Shown piece after piece: positions 20,969 to 31,159 of a DNA stretch of 64,000 nt (its first letter is position 1; each line of letters starts with the position of its first letter). This stretch comes from Notolepis coatsorum (Eukaryota > Chordata > Actinopteri > Aulopiformes > Paralepididae): the NCBI GenBank assembly GCA_963971535.1, contig OZ020587.1, positions 164,093,140 to 164,157,139 on the forward strand, written 5' to 3'. The position numbers and the translations under genes are program-made. The notes under the pieces were generated by a model. That model searched no databases, had not been told where the DNA came from, and saw only the letters and a program-made list of their open reading frames with translations.

Positions 20969-22461
20969 TTCTTGATTTGTTTTAAAGAAGACTTGTCCGG
21001 CCCATGGGGGCATTACCTTGTGATTTCGGGCTTTACAAATACATTTTGTAAAAATGCCGAAATGATCAAAAGTAAAGGGATGGGTCAGTACCAGGTATAA
21101 TACCTCTATCAGGCTTTAATTATATGGTAGGAATAATACCTCAGGTCTGGAACCTCCCCACTGGGAAAGGGTTGATTAGATGGGAAATTATTATCAAAGA
21201 ACCAACACGTTATCACACTCAAAGGAAATCAAAAATGTGGGCCCACTGTACCAAAACATAAGTCTATACTAATACTATATATATACGGCATATATATACG
21301 GCATATATATACGGCATATAATGTGTATGGGGTACCCCTATGAACTGGATTTAGCAACGTTTAGCTTCGCCCGTAGGCCGCACCACACTGTGTACTGTGC
21401 AATAAGATCCGGAGCACTGACGCTCTATTGTACTCAACCAAGATGGCGTCCTCGCCGCGCCACCACTGTTCGGGGTAGCAAGATGGCGTCGAACGCTCTC
21501 GTCGCGGGCGCGAGCAAGCGGGGCTGGAGCAGGGGGGCAGTATCGGGCTGAGAGCGCGTGCTGGATGATGGCGACCTCTGCTGGATGGGAAGAACTCCCG
21601 TGATGGCCTGAAGACAGCCGGTGCAGGGCAGACATCGAACGCCGGCGAAGACTGATTGTTGACGGCCGGTGTTGGGTAGACGCGAGGCTCTACTCTTGCC
21701 CTACTTACACTGAAGCTACTCTTGGGGTCCCAAACAGCCCTCCTGCTAGACGCAATATATAATGATGCAGGGTGTCTCTAAACACCGGTCTTCTTCAAGC
21801 CACGCTGGCGGGGCGCCTCACTGGAGGGAATATCTTTAACTTAAGCCACACTTGGCTATACCGCATTTCTTCTAGGATAACTCGTTGTATCGCTAGGGTT
21901 ATTCAGTGGGAAAACATGCAACACGCTACTACGTTTACCTTTCTAGGATAACCCGTAATATACTCAAATTCAATACGTTCACCCGTGTGGTCCTACGCGG
22001 GGCTCTGTCTAGACATGACCGATCACATCCAAGTCCAATGTCGAAGAGGCTGGTTCCTCACACTTCCGTCTCAGTTGACTTGCTTCCTCCTCCGTCTCTC
22101 TCGTACGCTCTCTGCCTGCCACCGGCGCCCCCTGCTGGCACCGCCTACTAGCCCCACAGGGAAACACTGGGTGGAAGAATATGATCCAGGGTTATTGTTT
22201 ATAATCCATATTCCAGCCGGTATGAGAAGGAGAAACCTGCGTCATTGATCAAGGGGATATTTAATGGAAGCTAGTTAATAAGTCTTGGTGTACCATGGGA
22301 GATAAAAGGCAAGTCAGCACTTCTGAATAATAGCCATATTTTCAGGGTGCTACACATCGATCATCCATAGCAACACTATATTATCACCGACATCCAAGTT
22401 GCTTATTTGGATTTTATGGTGGTTTTTGTTCTCGATTTATTGTGATGTTTCTTCTTGACTT

Positions 22462-22935
22462 TTTTTTATTTATTTTTTTATTATCTTTCCCCCCCTTCTT
22501 TTTTGGTTTTTTTCTCCCATCCCAATGTTAGTCATTATGTCAATTCCCAATCCCCTTCCTGGTCGTTGCGCACTCTACCCCCTACCGTCGGTCCGGGAGG
22601 GCGGAGACTACCACGTGCTTCCTCCGACACATGTGTAGCCAGCCCACCACTTCTTTTCACCTGGCGGCGCGGACTCTCACTGGGAGAGTGTAACGCATGG
22701 AAGGTCACACTACCTCCTCCAGATCCTTCCCTCGCTGTGCAGGCGCCCCGACCGAACTGTAGGAGTCGCTGTTTACAACGACCAGGACCCACCCTCACCG
22801 GCTTCCAACCCGCTAACACTGCCAATTGTGTCAGTATGGACGGTCGGCCAAGCCGGAGGCACCACAGCTGGATTCGATCCCACTGGCTCTGTGGTGGTAG
22901 ACAGATGCTTAGTCCGCTGCGCTACCCGGCCGCAC
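22462..22935 (-). mobile_element. SINE (family X), full-length copy
   Basis: On the minus strand it starts with a tRNA-like head (box A GGTAGCGCAGCGG, box B GGGATCGAATCC), continues with a body conserved in the copies at 43222 and 58282, and ends in an A-rich tail. Imperfect target duplications CTTCTTGAYTT flank it (22451-22461 and 22936-22946). RNA polymerase III promoter and LINE-dependent mobility are inferred from the class. Confidence 0.75.
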
Positions 22936-23043
22936 CTTCTTGATTTGTTTTAAAGAAGACTTGTCCGGCCCATGGGGGCATTACCTTGTGATTTCGGGCT
23001 TTACAAATACATTTTGTAAAAATGCCGAAATGATCAAAAGTAA

Positions 23044-24712
23044 AGGGATGTTCGATATTTGCTTTTTTACCGATATCCGATATACCGATATTGTCCAACT
23101 CTTAATTTCCGATACCGATATCAACCGATACCGATATTATATGCAGGGTTTCCCCCCCCCCCCCCCCCCCCCCCCCCAAAACGGAATAATTTCAGGTAAT
23201 TAACATTACATATCTCTTGTTGTGGAATTAACACAACATTATGCATACTTTTGACAAATAAAGGTTAAATAAATGTAAAACATAGGCTAAAAACAAGGGG
23301 TGATCGAGCCTTCGAGGTGACGGCACCAAGGCTCTGGAACGCTCTCCCCCTGGACCTGCGAACTTCCCCCTCTGAAAACTCTTTTAAAAAACAACTAAAA
23401 ACACATTTAATTTGTTTAGACAGGCCTTTGGTCATACATAGGCACTCTTTCTTGTCCTCACTGTTTGTATAGTTTTGTTTTTTAATTAGTGACTGATGAT
23501 TTTATCTAAATTCTTTTATTCTACTTTTTTATCTGGTTTCACAGTTCTCACTTTGGGTGCCGGGAACCGTCTTTAGACGTCATTCCCGGCCATGCTCAAG
23601 TTGCCGGAGGACGCTTTACGTCGTCCTTATATCAATATTTCAAAAATCTGCGATCGGATTCATATGTCCCCTCCGCTGGCCTGAGATCCACCAGCAGGAC
23701 CCACTGAGCTCTCTGGCGGTTCAGGAGCGCCATCTGGTGGCCGATCGGCGCAATCGCTTAAACAGGATGTGCCATAGAGGTTGTGCTAGACGTCCGTATT
23801 GCTTCCGGCCACTCGGTACATGTCCCGTGACTCTGGCTCGTCACGCTACATAGCGATCGATTGCCAATAACTCGATAAACAACATGATTTGGACGTATAT
23901 ACCATTATACAAGCTGGAGATGGACCGGGTAAATCGCCATCCCATAATGATAGAATTTCTACTCTACGATGATCGCCCAACGGTGCGCGGAGACTGGGGT
24001 GAGTTTGAGCGTGTAACGGTACCTTCTTCGATACTAACTGCTATTATCAACATTTGACCCACATTAGATGATTGGTATAACGCTGCCCACGGAATTATAA
24101 ACGCCCCCTCGCCCATCCGGTCAACATCAGATGACGTGTAGTAACTTCTAGAAGTACGTCTAGTTGGAATTTTTTATATCGCGCTGATTGCCATCAAACT
24201 GTATTTCATCATCAATATAATGCATTTGGGGCTATATATCACGTTCTGGAGAAAGCTGCAGAAAGAGATGAAAACATACTTATACATTAGACCATACTTT
24301 ACTATGAATATGTGAATGAAAAAGTTTAACGTTGCTACACAATGAACAATACATATAGGACTTTGAATGTAGCAATAGAATTTAAAAAGTTATAGCCCTG
24401 CAAAGAAGGGGACTTTCTCCATAGACAAATAGCGCTGGCAATCTATGGTATATCATGAATTTAACCTTAGGCAGCCAAAGTGTTGCTGTCTGTTGTTGTT
24501 GTCATTTATTTCTGATTTTGTTTTCGTTTTGCTTTTATATACTAAGCTGTAGTGTAAAAGCACCCTGTGCATTTGTGCTGTGAAGGGTGCTATATAAATA
24601 AAAGTCATTCATTCATTCATTCATTCATTCATATATATTTGAAAACCGATACCGATCATTTCCGATATTACATTTGAATGCCAATATCGGCAGATAATAT
24701 CGGACATCCCTT
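23044..24712. mobile_element. hAT-like DNA element with CCGATA-rich ends
   Basis: The left end AGGGATGTTCGATATT and the right end (reverse complement AGGGATGTCCGATATT) form inverted termini rich in CCGATA. A poly-C tract lies at 23153-23177. No transposase is seen. A LINE fragment occupies much of the interior. The flanking 8 bp do not match, perhaps because the left side is a duplication break point. The right end lies 30 bp from the splice acceptor of the ABCB11-like exon. The hAT label is inferred from end style. Confidence 0.6.
23296..24634 (+). mobile_element. LINE 3' fragment, L2/jockey type, interrupted
   Basis: At 23310-23460 one frame reads APRLWNALPLDLRTSPSENS and then a KTHL motif, the usual C-terminus of these reverse transcriptases. 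The tail with TGCTATATAAATAAAAG and a run of ATTC repeats is at 24585-24634. Between about 23556 and 24470 lies unrelated sequence that I cannot classify. Confidence 0.6.
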
Positions 24713-24742
24713 ATAACGCAGTGCCAACACTTGTTCCTCCAG

Positions 24743-24893
24743 AGTGATCTTGGCCGTGGTCGTCAGCGGGACGGCCCTGGGCAGAGCCTCCTCCTTCACC
24801 CCGGACTACGCCGAGGCCAAGACGGCAGCCGCACGCTTCTTCACACTGCTGGACCGCGTTCCCAAAATCAGCCACGCGGGCGGAGAGAAATGG
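24743..24893 (+). CDS. abcb11: Exon of an ABCB11-like (bile salt export pump) gene
   Basis: The exon has an acceptor CTCCAG before 24743 and a donor GTGAGAG after 24893. It encodes 50 residues including [32 protein letters not shown] and ends GGEKW. This is the segment between the last transmembrane helix and the second nucleotide-binding domain of ABCB-type exporters. The TALGRA and AARFF..LLDR phrases fit ABCB11 better than ABCB1 or ABCB4, from family knowledge. The first base completes a codon begun in the previous exon. ABCB11 pumps bile salts from hepatocytes into bile. No upstream exon is visible in the window, and downstream only the terminal codons at 30591 are found, so the copy is probably broken. 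Confidence 0.72.
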
Positions 24894-25439
24894 GTGAGAG
24901 AGAGAGAGAGTACTCATTCAAACCGTATTTCATTACGACATTATTCGATTAGTTTAGATTAGATTAGTTGATTTTGGATTTTTGTGTGTGAGCTTGCCTT
25001 GAATAATGTACATTTGTGATTTTCTTTTCTTTTCTTTTTTCTTTTCCTTTCCTTTTGTAAGTCCACACGGTTGTGTTTGATTTGTCTGTAAACAAGACCG
25101 AAAAATAAACTTCATTCATTCACTCATTAGATTAGATTAAAATCTATTTATGCAGCACAAGTACAGTACAACGAAAATAAGTTTGCCGTCCAACCAGAGT
25201 GCAAATATAACAGTATAGTGCAATAGTAATATACAATGTGTGGTGATCAACATATATATAAATGAGTACTACTGAGTAATAGTGCTAATCAGATGTATGT
25301 ACATATTTCTAGTATTAATATGTACAGTGATACAGGTATAAAGACACTATGGTAGGAAGTCATACTGGCCAGCAGCGTAACTAGTAAGAGTATTAGGTGA
25401 GGTATATGTACAGATATAGATATAGCCTAGTATCTACAG
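24894..25439. other. Intron-like AT-rich sequence
   Basis: It starts with a GA microsatellite directly after the splice donor. A short repeat end with an AATAAA signal and ATTC units is present near 25105-25125, then ATTAGATTA repeats. No coding sequence is seen. Confidence 0.5.
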
Positions 25440-26103
25440 CAGGGGTGGGCAATTATTTTCCCCAGGGGGCCAAATGAGCAACTGAAAATATTTTGGAGGG
25501 CCGGGCCAAAATTCCGAACTCAATTATGCATAATATATTTTATTTCTATATAACAAGCAGTAAATGGCATTGTTTTGACCGCTGGTAAGAGTGTATGTTA
25601 TTATTTGGCAATTAAAAGGTGAGGTTAGCTTTCAAAAATATAATTTATTCAAATAGAATTTCCAAAATGATAAATAATAATAATGATAAACAAAATGTGA
25701 AACATTTAACTCATTTTCAGTCACATTAATAACAAAGGGCATTTTGAGTTTCATATACTATTGAAACAAGGATTTTCTTAGATTTCTAAAGACATCACAT
25801 CATCTTTGTAGCTAAAATAAACAAGACATGTCACTGAACTGTGTAACTGTGTAAAGAAAAGCCCAGTTTTGTAGCCTTTTTGACTTTACATTTAATGTTT
25901 TCAGAACTGTGCAAAAAAAATAGATCATGTGTCCCATTTCACTTGTTATATTTCCACATTTTAGTGTTCTTCAGTTCTTTTTTTTTTACTGTGCAGAAAA
26001 AAGAAAAGGATCAAGTGTCCCATTTCACTTGTTATATTCCCTCATTTTAGTGTTCTTCAGTTCTTTTTTTTCATTCAGTGTTCAGTTAACAAGTCCATCA
26101 AAG

Positions 26104-26679
26104 TCAGGTTGAATGTCTGAGATGGAGATGCGAAGCACAGCTGACATGTTCATCAGTGAGAGAGGATCTGTACCTGGATTTGGTAAACTTCATGACTGAG
26201 AATGTCTGTTCACATGTGTAGGTGGATCCAAAGAGAACCAACATCTTCTGAGCATGTCTCCCCATGTTTGGAAAGTTCTCCTCCTTGAGAGCAGAGTAGA
26301 ACTCTAGCAGTGATGCTGACTTAAAGTGCTCTTTCAGTAGTGAATCAGACTGCAGGTCAATGAGTTCAAGCTGAACATCAGTGGGTGCACTATCAACACT
26401 GCAGGTTAAAGGGAGAGGAAACCAGCTGCATTTCATCCTCAACCTTTTTAAAATCTTGAAAACGCCTTGAAAATTCATCATGCAGTTCTCCTCTCCTAAC
26501 ATGGATGAGTACCTGTGCCGGTGATCATCCGATGGTTTGACTTCTTTCAGGGTTTTCATGTGTTCGAGATTGTTGCTGCCTAGTTGCCTTGAAATTAATT
26601 GCAACTTTGTCATGAAGGCTTTCACATGGCTATGCATTTCATGAGCAAAAATGACCTTGCCCTGCAGTTGTGTGCTCCG
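26104..26679 (-). pseudogene. hAT transposase, C-terminal fragment
   Basis: The frame is open for about 190 codons up to the MITE junction at 26680; the 20 or so residues before that are MITE sequence. It ends with MLVLFGSTYTCEQTFSVMKF and KSRYRSSLTDEH, the hAT dimerisation region as seen in domesticated relatives such as ZBED, GTF2IRD2 and EPM2AIP1 types. The N-terminal BED finger and most of the catalytic domain are absent. It is a pseudogene of a transposase. Confidence 0.8.
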
Positions 26680-26925
26680 TAGGGATGGGTACCGTTCACA
26701 TTTGAACCGATACGGTACCGGTACCTGTGAATCGATACCGGTACCCAACGGTACCTTTTTTCTGTACTTTAGTCTCTAAAAATGTAATCTACCTACCTCA
26801 GTTGTGAAAAAAAATCCAAACTTCAAATAACCACACTTTTGCCATTGCCCCGACTGCTTTGTTGTTGAATCAAGTCAAATCCTAGGTAAGCGTATATTGT
26901 GCGTGTGAACGTTGACATGAAAAGA
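26680..26925. mobile_element. GGTACC-rich hAT MITE, right end lost
   Basis: It begins TAGGGATGGGTACC and follows the intact copy at 59032-59390 through CCTAGGTAAGC and AACGTTGACATGA. It then stops in an A run; the right terminus is missing. It truncates the transposase ORF. Confidence 0.8.
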
Positions 26926-27123
26926 AATAGTAAAAAAAAAAAAAAAAAATTATTGTGATGTAATCTTTTGCGGGCCGGTCAGAATCATCCCGCGGGCCGT
27001 ATTTGGCCCGCGGGCCGTACAATCAGGGGCGTAGCTGTAGATTCTGGGCCCCATGAAAGAATGTATTAGTGGGCCCCCAAAGAATGCGAGCGCGCGTTAT
27101 ATGGTTTTTACCTATACATTCGG

Positions 27124-27500
27124 ATCAGCAGTTCAGCACCTGCACTGTTGGTGGGTGAGCCTAGTAAAGGATGTCGCATTGTGTTCATCTTCAATGAATG
27201 GACCAATGCAATAGTCTACCAAAGAACCTTGAGTCGCACTAGGCTGGGAACAACCCTGGGTCAAGTGATAGTAAACTGGACTGGACAAACAACATCGAGG
27301 CCCTACAGGAAGGGACAGAGCAGACTGTTCTTCCTGAGAATGCTCAGGTCTTTTAATGTCTGCAGCAAACTGCTGCAGATGTTCTACCAGTCTGTGGTTG
27401 CTGGTGCCCTCTTCTTTGCTGTGGTATGCTGGGAGGGCAACACCAACACACACAAAATAAACAAACTGGTAAAAAAAAGCAAGCTCTGTGGTGGGAGCGG
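27124..27500 (+). pseudogene. LINE reverse-transcriptase C-terminal fragment
   Basis: One frame gives QSRLFFLRMLRSFNVCSKLL and MFYQSVVAGALFFAVVCW, the segment near the end of L2/jockey-type reverse transcriptases that are abundant in fish. The fragment is a 5'-truncated dead copy. The family cannot be told from this alone. The 100 bp to its left (27020-27124) hold another short repeat end with GGGGCGTAGC. Confidence 0.7.
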
Positions 27501-27653
27501 ACCTGGACAGTTTGAATCACATTTTTTTTCGCTTTTTTTTCTACCTTAAACAGATCTTTTTCAAGTTCCAAGTTTTAATACTCTTATCAACATGCGAGTC
27601 AACAAATGCTTGCTTTATGCAGCCATTTAACACAAAAGGATGACCCTCATGCA

Positions 27654-27935
27654 TTGCAAATTTGAATGGATGTAAACTTTATTTAACATATTGCATATGG
27701 GTACAATACAATACGGCTCAATACAAACAATTGTTAAGGGAATGCAGACTGTTGTAGCTTGGACTGGGGTCCTTATAACAATAACTTGACAACACATGGT
27801 AGCTGAAGCTATTTGGGACACGGAGCTACTGTATGTCCCAAACACACACACTGTTGTCACCGGAAGGGCACGCAGATGGTATCTACTGCGCATGGGCGTT
27901 TTCGCAACAACGGCTAGCGTGCTGACTACACGCTG
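27654..27935 (-). mobile_element. Short retroelement sharing the LINE-A 3' tail, copy 1
   Basis: On the minus strand about 190 bp of unique body is followed by about 90 bp nearly matching the 3' end of LINE-A, ending near AATAAAGTTTACATCC. The same composite occurs at 29762-30041. The shared tail suggests a SINE-like element that uses the LINE-A machinery. No clear tRNA head is seen at its 5' end. Confidence 0.6.
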
Positions 27936-27937
27936 AC

Positions 27938-29032
27938 TGAATGAATGAATGAAAACTTTATTTAACAGATTGCAGAATGGGTACAATACAGTACGGCTCA
28001 ATACATACAATTGTTAAGGGGATGCAGACCTGAGAAAGACGTTTGTCTTGTTTCCATCAGGGTCCCCCATTTTCAATTCATATAGACATTTATGACATAC
28101 ACAACATACATGACATTTATGGCATAGGGACATATAGGTATTTAGTACTGATACATTTGTGACATAACGGTATTCAAATATACAGTACTGTTACCCCTAG
28201 ATCCTGACAGAGTATATACATATGATGGGGAGGGGACTGTACATTAGGAGGGGGTGGGTGGGTGGGAGGGAAATATACATACGGCGGGGAGGGAATATAT
28301 ACATGCGGTGGTGAGGAGACTGTCTATTAGGAGGTGGTGGGGGTTTTGGGCATTTACGGTGGCCAGTTTCGAATTGCAGCCTCCCGTAGGTGCTCTTTAA
28401 GAGCGGTTTTGAATGTGGGCAGGGATTCACATTCCTTTACAGCTTTGGGTAGGGCGTTCCACATTGTTGTGGCATAATTGCGAAACGTGTTTAGTCCCTT
28501 GTTTGAGCCGAATCTGGGTTTAACATGATTTGTTGAGCTTCCTCTGGTGTAGTGGTTGTGGTATTCACTGACCTTTGGGAAGTATTTTGACATGTACATG
28601 GGCACCCCGGTCGTATAGTGTATCTTGTAGACCAGGCCCATTGCAAGTTGCTGTACTCTGTCGTCTACTCTAAGCCATCCTAGGTTGGCAAAGTGGGCAG
28701 GGGTGAGGTGGGTTCTGGGGTTCAGGTCAAGTAGTAGTCTGACCAGTTTGTTTTGTCATGTTTGTAATTTTGTTTTAAGCGCCTTTGAGGTGCTTTGGTA
28801 CCATGAGGTGCACGCATAGTCATAGTACCCTTGAATGAGTGCTCCTGCCAGAGTCTTCAGGGTATTCTTGTTTACCAGAAAGGAGATCCGGTACAAGAAT
28901 CTAGTTCGTTGGTTGACTTTTTTTATTACATTGGATGCCATTTTGTCACAGGAAAGATTTGCCTCTAGGATGGAACCCAGGTAGGTAATTTCGTCTTTCC
29001 TTGTGACAATATTGTCACCCACTGTAACTGAG
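27938..29032 (-). pseudogene. LINE-A copy, 3' half of ORF2 and 3' UTR
   Basis: This is the same family as 44442-46476. The minus strand codes VTVGDNIVTRKDEITYLGS onward, with a stop codon (near 28755) replacing the Ser in TSQNKL, and continues through the C-terminus to 28354. The 3' UTR follows and ends in ATTC repeats at 27938. The part just upstream in the ORF lies at 30209-30432, so a 1.18 kb insertion splits this copy. Confidence 0.85.
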
Positions 29033-29761
29033 GCAGAGGTTACACCTTTCGTATCATCTTCGTATTGTTTTCTTATGCGTATCGCCGCGACGTCGTGCGC
29101 CTGAGTCACACTTTCGTTTTTTTTTCGTTTTTGTCAGCCAAGCACACTGATGTAGTACACTGCCAAAGCAGTAGGTGGCAGTAGGTGGCAAACATGAAGG
29201 CAATTTCAACCAATCAGAACGAATGTGCCAATACACTTCCTGGTGGAAGCTCCAGCAAAGAAATGTCAATAAGGCAGGCGCCTATGCCGCGCCACCATCT
29301 TGCTTGCTCACTCAATGCAGCAATTCTTTTTTCAGCAAAGCCTAATAAAAGTGCAATAAACAAAACGGATACATTCACTGTGTGTTCTGCCTGTCATTTG
29401 TTGATGAAACAAAACTAACATCAACACAAGTGACCACCAAGAGCAGATAGTTTAGTCTAAAAACGATCGGTAGCATTGTTAGCTGCATGCTAACGTCAAT
29501 GGAGTATGCCATTATAACTATAGCATTGTGGCTAGAAGCTAACGTTAGCTCACGCTACTTAGCCAGCACGAAACTGATGATATCGCGAGCTATCAGTAGT
29601 TAGATAACATTAGAGACAACGCTGTGTGTATTAAACAAAGGTGAATAGATGACTGGGCCATTTTGTTTAATGCTTGTTAAGTTGAAAGAGGAACTCTGAG
29701 CTAACAGGGTCTGAATCCTGATAGCTCACGTTAGCCAGTTCATGCAATCGGTAATGCTAGC

Positions 29762-30041
29762 AGAATGAATGGATGTAAATTATTGGATGGATGTTATTAT
29801 TTAACATATTGCATATGGGTACAATACAATACGGCTCAATACAAACAATTGTTAAGGGAATGCAGACTGTTGTAGCTTGGACTGGGGTCCTTATAACAAT
29901 AACTTGACAACACATGGTAGCTGAAGCTATTTGGGACACGGAGCTCTGTCCCAAACACACACACTGTACACAGGAAGGGCACGCAGATGGTATCTACTGC
30001 GCATGGGCGTTTTCGCAACAACTGCTCCGTGCTGACTACAC
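29762..30041 (-). mobile_element. Short retroelement sharing the LINE-A 3' tail, copy 2
   Basis: It matches 27654-27935 over its full length with small gaps (for example near 29947). The LINE-derived tail lies at 29762-29860. Its 5' end abuts the MITE at 30042. Confidence 0.6.
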
Positions 30042-30196
30042 GCTGTATTCCTGGCGTTTTTTTTGCGTATCTCCAAACGCAAACACAATTTTGCGTTTCA
30101 GCCGTATCCACAAAAAAACGCCAAAAAACGCGTTTCTGTGTAGATAGGACATGATACGTCGTCAAAAACGTATAAAAAACGCCAGGAATACACTAG
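30042..30196. mobile_element. Small MITE with GTATTCCTGGCG termini, copy 1
   Basis: The termini GTATTCCTGGCGTTTTT and AAAACGCCAGGAATAC are inverted repeats around about 120 bp rich in AAACGC/GCGTTT. There is no coding capacity. Confidence 0.7.
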
Positions 30197-30208
30197 TCTA
30201 ACCTCAGC

Positions 30209-30432
30209 CTGAGAATCCGTCGGTCTTGCTGAGTTTGTTATTTGAACCGAAGAGAATGGACTCTGTTTTGCCCATGTGTAATGATAGTTTGTTATCAGCG
30301 AGCCATATGCAGATTTTGCCTAGTTCCGTGCTGAGGGTTTTTTCAACCTGCAATTTGTTCTTGTCAGAGACCAGCAGGGCTGAGTCGTCCGCAAACAGGA
30401 ACAAGTTGCAGTCACAGGCTGCTGTTGTCGAT
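30209..30432 (-). pseudogene. LINE-A copy, middle of ORF2
   Basis: The minus strand encodes the LINE-A segment including the catalytic phrase LFADDSALLVSDKN and ending KLSKTDGFS. This is immediately upstream in the ORF of the piece at 27938-29032. Together they are one 5'-truncated insertion. Confidence 0.85.
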
Positions 30433-30577
30433 TCGTTTTTTTTGCGTATCTCCAAACGCAAACACAATTTTGCGTTTCAGCCGTATCCACAAAAAAACGC
30501 CAAAAAACGCATTTCTGTGTAATAGGGACATCAAACGTCGTCAAAAACGAAAAAAAAAACGCCAGGAATACACTAGT
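30433..30577. mobile_element. Small MITE, copy 2 (left terminus lost)
   Basis: It matches 30058-30196 and also shares CACTAGTCTAACC beyond the terminus. The left GTATTCCTGG is replaced by unrelated bases. It abuts the terminal ABCB11-like codons. Confidence 0.65.
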
Positions 30578-30590
30578 CTAACCATGGCCA

Positions 30591-30671
30591 GAGAAGGGAA
30601 CTCACAGGGAACTCATGGCCAAGAAGGCCGCCTACTACCAGCTCGTCACCACAGGGGCTCCCATCAGCTAG
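30591..30671 (+). pseudogene. abcb11: C-terminal codons of an ABCB11-like gene
   Basis: Twenty-six codons and TAG encode EKGTHRELMAKKAAYYQ and LVTTGAPIS. Vertebrate ABCB11 ends in almost the same way ([20 protein letters not shown]...PIS, from memory). This is the tail after the second nucleotide-binding domain. Immediately upstream is CATGGCCAG and then the MITE, so either the exon is cut or a non-standard acceptor is used at 30590. Walker A, signature, Walker B and H-loop coding sequence (about 230 residues) should lie between this and 24893, but none is seen. The gene copy is therefore classed as broken. Confidence 0.7.
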
Positions 30672-30810
30672 AGACCTCAATAAGATAAGATAAGATAATC
30701 CTTTATTGATCCCTAGGGGGAAATGCGGGTGTCAAAGCAGCATGGGGGGGGGGGTACAGGGTGGGGGATGCATAGCTTCACAGTGCAATACAATATAGTA
30801 ATATAAAATA
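30672..30810. repeat. GATAAGATAA-type repeat end
   Basis: AATAAGATAAGATAAGATAA followed by TCCTTTATTGATCCCTAG is the reversed 3' end of a non-LTR element common in fishes. A related stretch occurs near 31410-31460. Only the end is present. Confidence 0.5.
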
Positions 30811-30989
<179 letters not shown>

Positions 30990-31097
30990 GTAATATAAAA
31001 TATAAAATAGTCATATAAAAGTACAAACACAAGATAGCCCGGTATGAGTAGAGCTTGGCTGCCGGTATAAAGGACCGGCCCAGGTGGTTTGTGGTGT

Positions 31098-31157
31098 GTC
31101 GGGGGGGGGGGGGGTGGGGGGGGGTGGGGGGGGGTGGGGGGGGGTGGGGGGGGGTGA
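31098..31157. repeat. Poly-G array with T interruptions
   Basis: About 60 bases are runs of eight or more G separated by single T. It could form G-quadruplex structures on the plus strand. Confidence 0.9.
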
Positions 31158-31159
31158 TG

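Larger units (their letters stand above)
20220..23049. repeat. Tandem duplication, units 20220-21082 and 21083-23049
   Basis: Both units begin GGGTCAGTACCAGG and end with AAAAGTAAAGGGATG. They agree from 20220/21083 to about 20786/21649, and again from 20787/22755 to the end. The second unit has 1.1 kb more in the middle (21650-22754). The break points share CGAA, so the first unit probably lost that stretch after duplication. Each unit starts with a three-fold 13 bp ATATATATACGGC repeat and contains two AAGATGGCG motifs. I recognise no gene here. Confidence 0.88.
25440..27020 (-). mobile_element. hAT (Charlie-like) DNA transposon remnant
   Basis: The left end is CAGGGGTGGGCAATTATTTT, the typical terminus of this hAT group. 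Near 26970-27020 the characteristic GCGGGCCGTATTTGGCCCGC end sequence appears, but the final bases are missing. A transposase C-terminus is coded on the minus strand. A MITE is inserted at 26680. Confidence 0.8.
29033..30208. mobile_element. 1.18 kb insertion inside LINE-A
   Basis: Both LINE-A halves end in CTGAG (29028-29032 and 30209-30213), a likely 5 bp target duplication. The insert starts GCAGAGGTTA and ends with the complement of GCTGAGGTTA, weak inverted termini. It contains GCTAAC-rich unique sequence (29460-29750), the tail-sharing repeat and a small MITE. No ORF is credible. Class unknown. Confidence 0.55.

Noticed and set aside
22455-22943. 162-codon plus ORF
   Set aside because: It reads antisense through the family X SINE and its T-rich tail.
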